A DNA stretch of 64,000 nt from Hemibagrus wyckioides (lineage: Eukaryota > Chordata > Actinopteri > Siluriformes > Bagridae), in contig NC_080711.1 in the NCBI RefSeq assembly GCF_019097595.1, positions 23,127,428-23,191,427 of the forward strand, given 5' to 3'. The notes under the pieces are model-generated. The model was not told where the DNA came from. It was given only the letters and a program-made list of their open reading frames with translations, and made no database searches. Below are positions 61,540 to 64,000 of the stretch, piece after piece; positions within the stretch are counted from its first letter, which is position 1, and every line of letters begins with the position of its first letter. Made by a program: the position numbers and the translations under genes.

Positions 61540-62713
61540 GTCTCCCTCTCTTTGTGACTCTCACTCTGTCTCTCTGTGTGTCTCTCTCTCTCTGTCTCTC
61601 TCTCTTTGTCTCTCTCTCTCTCTCTGTCTCTCTCTCCCTCCCCCACTTTCTGTTTCGTGTGTGCTGAAATCCGCCCAGAATCTCAGTCCCTGACACTGTT
61701 TTGTCTTCCTGCTCCGTTACATAACAGAGGTATGTGAGTACCAGCAGAGATGCTCTGTCTGATTCCCCCCCCAGCTGGAGAAAGGGCTCGTGCCTGGGGA
61801 AGACGTCTGATATGTCCGATGCGTCCGAAGCGTTTATCTTTATCCTCGGTTGAGTTATCATTCCACTTCAGTGTTATGGCTAAAGTTTGCAGTTGTGTAG
61901 CGGCTGAGATTGGCAACAAATGCAAGATTCAGACGTCACGCCTGGATCGTGTACTTTCATGAATTTCAGCCATCATAACAAAGTCACGTTTTGTGCCGGA
62001 TCTCTAAACATCGTACTACGACTACGCTATCACTCACAAATACGCACAAAGTGCTTTCTTTCCTTTCGTCGTTTCACGATGATAATCTTGTGTTGGTTTT
62101 CTTGTGTCTGGAGATGATTGTAAACGTAAAACCTCAAATAAAAACCTGTCGATCGCGACTTAGACGTAAAGTTAGCGCCTCAGTGTATAGATTTCTCGTT
62201 GAAGTTTGTTAGCTGGCAGCATTTTAGAACGTTAGCTGACTACACAATAGAGTCGTTTGTCTCTAACTTGTGTCTAGCGCCTGCTATTTTAGTCGTTTGT
62301 GGGAGTGGCCAGGTAAAGCTAACTAGCGGTACTAGCTGCTCACACAACGATCTCCGATTTATCTTTACTTTTTTTTTCTTTATTATTATATCCTCCAAAT
62401 AGATGTTGAACCCATGATTTCTTCTAGTAGCAATTACATTTGCGATTGAGGAATTTCCACCTTCACAGAAATAAAATTTTTGCCTGTTGCTTGCTTGCTA
62501 GCATGAACGTATATTTAAATCTCCGTCTCTCTGTCCCTGCTCTAGTCGATGGCACTGTACTGGCTCAGCTCCAGCTGCATTGGTCTGGCTCACAACCTCC
62601 TCCTGCGTTCCCCACGATTCCGCTCTCTCTGCCGGATCCCGCCGTCTCGCTCGGACTCTCACACTCCCTACAGGGACATCGCTGCTGCCTTCGTCACCAA
62701 ATACATGAAATAA
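54187..62713 (+). CDS. cox18: Cytochrome c oxidase assembly protein COX18 (6 coding exons, complete)
   Basis: Coding exons: 54187-54579, 56485-56585, 57489-57655, 58645-58760, 59140-59247, 62546-62713. All have GT-AG junctions, and they join in frame to 350 aa (human COX18 is about 333). The start CCACCATGA follows a splice acceptor by ten bases. An in-frame upstream ATG at 54130 lies before that acceptor and is not preferred. The N-terminus is Arg/Ser-rich without acidic residues, as for a mitochondrial presequence. The body is of the YidC/Oxa1/Alb3 family: membrane segments at about 100-121, 187-209, 240-258, 280-296 and 296-315. A charged matrix loop lies between the first two, followed by the conserved stretch [12 protein letters not shown]. 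In known systems COX18 helps export the C-terminal tail of COX2 across the inner mitochondrial membrane during complex IV assembly. The last intron carries a Tc1-like element. Confidence 0.95.
54650..55910. other. cox18 intron, no feature recognised
   Basis: Mixed sequence with a short (TTTC)n at about 55168-55189. The overlapping minus-strand frame of 86 codons has no domain. Confidence 0.5.
55915..56090 (-). repeat. tRNA-related SINE fragment, copy 3 (cox18 intron)
   Basis: GCATTTCCCATCCTTGGTGG, GGGTCAGCCATGATGCAGCA and GAGGGCCTTGCTCAAGGGCC match the 17430 copy and the reverse complement of the 12665 copy. Confidence 0.75.
56690..57440. repeat. Degenerate TTAGCTAGC-rich tandem region (cox18 intron)
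   Basis: Phrases GTCTGTCAGGTTGTGTTAGC, GACCGGATAAAT and GCTAATAATATCTTACA recur at spacings of about 60 to 130 bases. Examples are ACCGGATAAAT near 56851 and 56978. GCTAGC hexamers are very frequent. Confidence 0.7.
57890..58643. repeat. (GT)n-rich array with 68-bp units, ending at cox18 exon 4
   Basis: The array starts as (GT)n with CATGTATGCACA variants. It then holds three near-identical 68-bp units starting with GGGCGCGCTCATGCATGCCT near 58179, 58247 and 58315. Further GCGGGCGCACTCATGCATG units lie near 58395, 58466 and 58506. It ends in about 13 GT units touching the exon 4 acceptor. Long Val-Cys and Met-Cys frames are by-products. Confidence 0.95.
58990..59125. repeat. (CA)n and (GT)n in cox18 intron 4
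   Basis: (CA)n lies at 58984-59003 and (GT)n at 59108-59124, the latter 15 bases before the exon 5 acceptor at 59139. Confidence 0.9.
59260..59308. repeat. (GT)n directly after cox18 exon 5
   Basis: GT units with C interruptions begin about 12 bases after the exon 5 donor at 59248. Confidence 0.9.
60143..60697 (-). pseudogene. Tc1-like transposase, decayed
   Basis: An open frame of 184 codons covers the N-terminal helix-turn-helix region (about 10-48, with Asp-Leu-His-Lys-Ala-Gly then Ile-Ala-Lys-Gln-Leu-Gly). It also covers the second DNA-binding part and the start of the DDE domain. Family members are about 340 aa. The first catalytic Asp, expected in Trp-Ser-Asp-Glu-Thr-Lys, is Asn153 here. 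Remaining catalytic parts (Asp-Asn-Asp-Pro-Lys-His-Thr and Asn-Pro-Ile-Glu-Asn-Leu-Trp) are readable on the minus strand at about 59900-60030, but several in-frame stops break them. It cannot make an active transposase. Confidence 0.9.
60738..60838. repeat. Hairpin palindrome inside the Tc1-like element
   Basis: CAGGTGTCTTTCATACAGTTA, GGAGCTGAGATTAAGAGCAC and GAGTGCTCCTACTGTAATCTC pair with one another across a tiny centre. The arms are about 48 bases with a few mismatches and meet at CTCCCCGAGAGTG. It lies upstream of the transposase start. Confidence 0.85.
61073..61206. repeat. (TA)n and (ATA)n
   Basis: (TA)n lies at 61073-61096 and (AAT)n at about 61171-61206, both in cox18 intron 5. Confidence 0.9.
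61207..61500. repeat. Fish interspersed repeat fragment
   Basis: CCACTTATCCGATCTATACT, GGATACACCCTGGACGGAGT, CCAACCCATCGCAGGGCACA, GCATGTCTTTGGACTGTCAG and GGGGAGAACATGCAAACTCC are the usual succession of a repeat widespread in fish. A (CA)n at 61328-61350 is part of it. Family name not assigned. Confidence 0.75.
61508..61640. repeat. (CT)n-rich microsatellite
   Basis: CT runs with TGTCTCTG and CTTTG interruptions, within cox18 intron 5. Confidence 0.9.
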
Positions 62714-63168
62714 ACTCACCGTCTGGCTTGGTCCGATTCGGCAGTGATACCATCTGTCTTCTCTCTACTCCTGGACATCATGGAGGACAAGAGATAAACA
62801 TTAAGACTGAAGGATTTCCGGGATACACGGTTTTAGTGTTGAGGTAGAAATATTTAGAAAGAAGTCCTGTAAACTTAGTGTGGGAGGAAAGTAAACTGAA
62901 CCAAAGGCTCTTCTTCCTCTTTCAGCGTCTTCCTCTTTCTTTTGCTCCGGTTTTGGTTTTGAATATTGTCTGTGGAACAGAATTTTAAAAGTAAAAAATA
63001 CACTGTAAATCTTCTGATGATGCTATTATTGATCAAAACAAATCCTAAACAATTAAAAATCATTTTTGAATAATTCTCACTGGATTCAGGTTCTCCTAGG
63101 ACGAGTTCAGAGGTCATGATTATTGATTATCTGCGATCACGATATTTCTGACACGACTTGAAGACAGC

Positions 63169-63174
63169 AATAAA
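63169..63174 (+). terminator. Candidate polyadenylation signal of cox18
   Basis: AATAAA lies about 455 bases after the cox18 stop at 62711-62713. A weaker ATTAAA lies near 63052. No other canonical signal lies before igfbp7. Confidence 0.4.
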
Positions 63175-63438
63175 CATCACGATTGCGACTTAATTTTTTA
63201 TGAATTGTGGGCGTGTCTAAAACATCACCGGAGCTTAATCACAACCTCCAGACCAGAAAACCTGAAAAATGTTGTTGTTGTTGTTTTACTGTTATTATTA
63301 CTAATTATTGTGTATTCACATTGACAAGAATTTTCTGTTTGTTAAATTTTTTATGTGGCATGAAGTAAACTGTAAAAGCCAGCATCCAGACTGTGTACTC
63401 TGTAAAAGACTGACTGTTTGGAAATGGGCGTTCCCAGT

Positions 63439-63446
63439 GGGCGGGG
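63439..63446 (+). promoter_or_regulatory. GC box in the igfbp7 promoter region
   Basis: GGGCGGGG lies 110 bases before the igfbp7 ATG, an Sp1-type site in the expected place. No TATA box is clear. Confidence 0.45.
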
Positions 63447-63556
63447 TTATCTTCAGCTCTTTGGCTCTGTGCGTCTTTTCTCCGTCTGCAAGTCCAACAT
63501 CAGCGCTGCGACGCTACGGACGCGCTCGTGCCCCCGGGTTCTCTGTTCCAGTCACG

Positions 63557-63986
63557 ATGCTGTGGGTGTTCATTCTCCCGGCGCTGACCGCCGCCGCAGT
63601 CTCGCGCGTCCCGCGCTCCTGCGGCACCTGCGACCCGAGCTCGTGCGCCGCGCTGCCGGCCACGGGCTGCGCGTTCCGCGTGATGGACGCGTGCGGATGC
63701 TGCGAGCTGTGCGTCGCCGGCGCGGGAGAGCCGTGCGGAGCGCGCGGTTCCTCGGTGACGCGGTGCGCGCCCGGTTACGAGTGCGTGAAACCCCAGCAGG
63801 ACAAAAAAACTTCGAAGAGGAAGTCCGAGCCGGGTGTGTGCATGTGCAAAAACGGCGACTACCAGGTGTGCGGCTCGGACGATGTGGAGTACCGGAGCGT
63901 GTGCGAGCTGAGAGCGGCCAGTGCGTCCGCGGAGCGTCAAAAAAAACAGGCCATTAAAGTACAAAACAAGGGCAAGTGCGCTAAAG
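63557..63986 (+). CDS. igfbp7: Insulin-like growth factor-binding protein 7, exon 1 (partial gene)
   Basis: The ATG at 63557 opens a frame of 143 codons plus one base, ending at a donor AAAG|GTGAGG (63986/63987). The window stops 14 bases later. Residues 1 to about 15 form a signal peptide. An IGFBP N-terminal domain follows (Cys22 to about Cys76) with Ala-Cys-Gly-Cys-Cys-Glu-Leu-Cys at 45-52, and then a Kazal-type segment with Val-Cys-Gly-Ser-Asp at 104-108. The IGFBP-plus-Kazal exon with a phase 1 end is the layout known for IGFBP7, whose remaining exons add an immunoglobulin domain. Phrases such as Gly-Glu-Pro-Cys-Gly and Cys-Ala-Pro-Gly-Tyr-Glu-Cys-Val-Lys favour IGFBP7 over the related IGFBPL1. 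The product is secreted and acts outside the cell. The exon is much GC-richer than the introns nearby. Later exons lie outside the window. Confidence 0.87.
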
Positions 63987-64000
63987 GTGAGGACTTTACA

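Noticed and set aside
62440..62847. 135-codon plus-strand frame over the last cox18 exon
   Set aside because: It is in the wrong frame; the exon 62546-62713 in the spliced frame gives the conserved COX18 C-terminus.
63500..63964. 154-codon minus-strand frame and the 179-codon plus frame over igfbp7 exon 1
   Set aside because: They are shadows of the GC-rich igfbp7 exon; the frame from 63557 has the conserved cysteines.

Overview
The window is vertebrate nuclear DNA, most likely from a teleost fish. It contains three intron-bearing genes whose exons splice with GT-AG rules (one GC-AG exception), very dense microsatellites and minisatellites, several Tc1-like DNA transposon remnants, and a repeated SINE family of a type common in fish. 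No prokaryotic operon, CRISPR array or virus is visible. I cannot name the species; a catfish-like teleost is only a guess from the repeat types.

Layout. Positions 1 to about 36.9 kb hold no protein-coding gene that I can support. This stretch is a repeat-rich gene desert with tandem arrays (GAT-rich array 1-705; a 1 kb pyrimidine tract 3324-4385; 82-bp, 34-bp, about 20-bp and 35-bp minisatellites), interspersed repeats and terminal-inverted-repeat elements. Between them lie islands of balanced, complex, homeodomain-motif-rich sequence that look like conserved non-coding regulatory elements. Their conservation cannot be tested here.

From 36977 to 50902 (+) lies a complete 13-exon gene for a carboxypeptidase X protein, best matched to CPXM1. 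The spliced product is 735 aa: signal peptide, Ser/Thr/Pro-rich linker, discoidin domain, M14 carboxypeptidase-like domain that lacks two catalytic-site residues, and a transthyretin-like C-terminal domain. Its introns carry a 1.5 kb 11-bp-based minisatellite, two copies of one TIR element, a possible solo LTR, a MITE and GGAT/GATA microsatellites.

From 54187 to 62713 (+) lies a complete 6-coding-exon cox18 gene (350 aa), the mitochondrial inner-membrane insertase for COX2. A probable non-coding first exon ends at 52711. Its last intron holds a 1.5 kb Tc1-like transposon with a decayed transposase, and exons 4 and 5 are hemmed in by long GT repeats.

From 63557 to 63986 (+) is the first exon of igfbp7, coding for signal peptide, IGFBP domain and Kazal domain; the gene runs off the right edge.

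The three genes are head-to-tail on the plus strand but have unrelated roles (secreted adhesion-type pseudo-carboxypeptidase, mitochondrial respiratory-chain assembly, secreted IGFBP-related factor). No shared pathway is implied.
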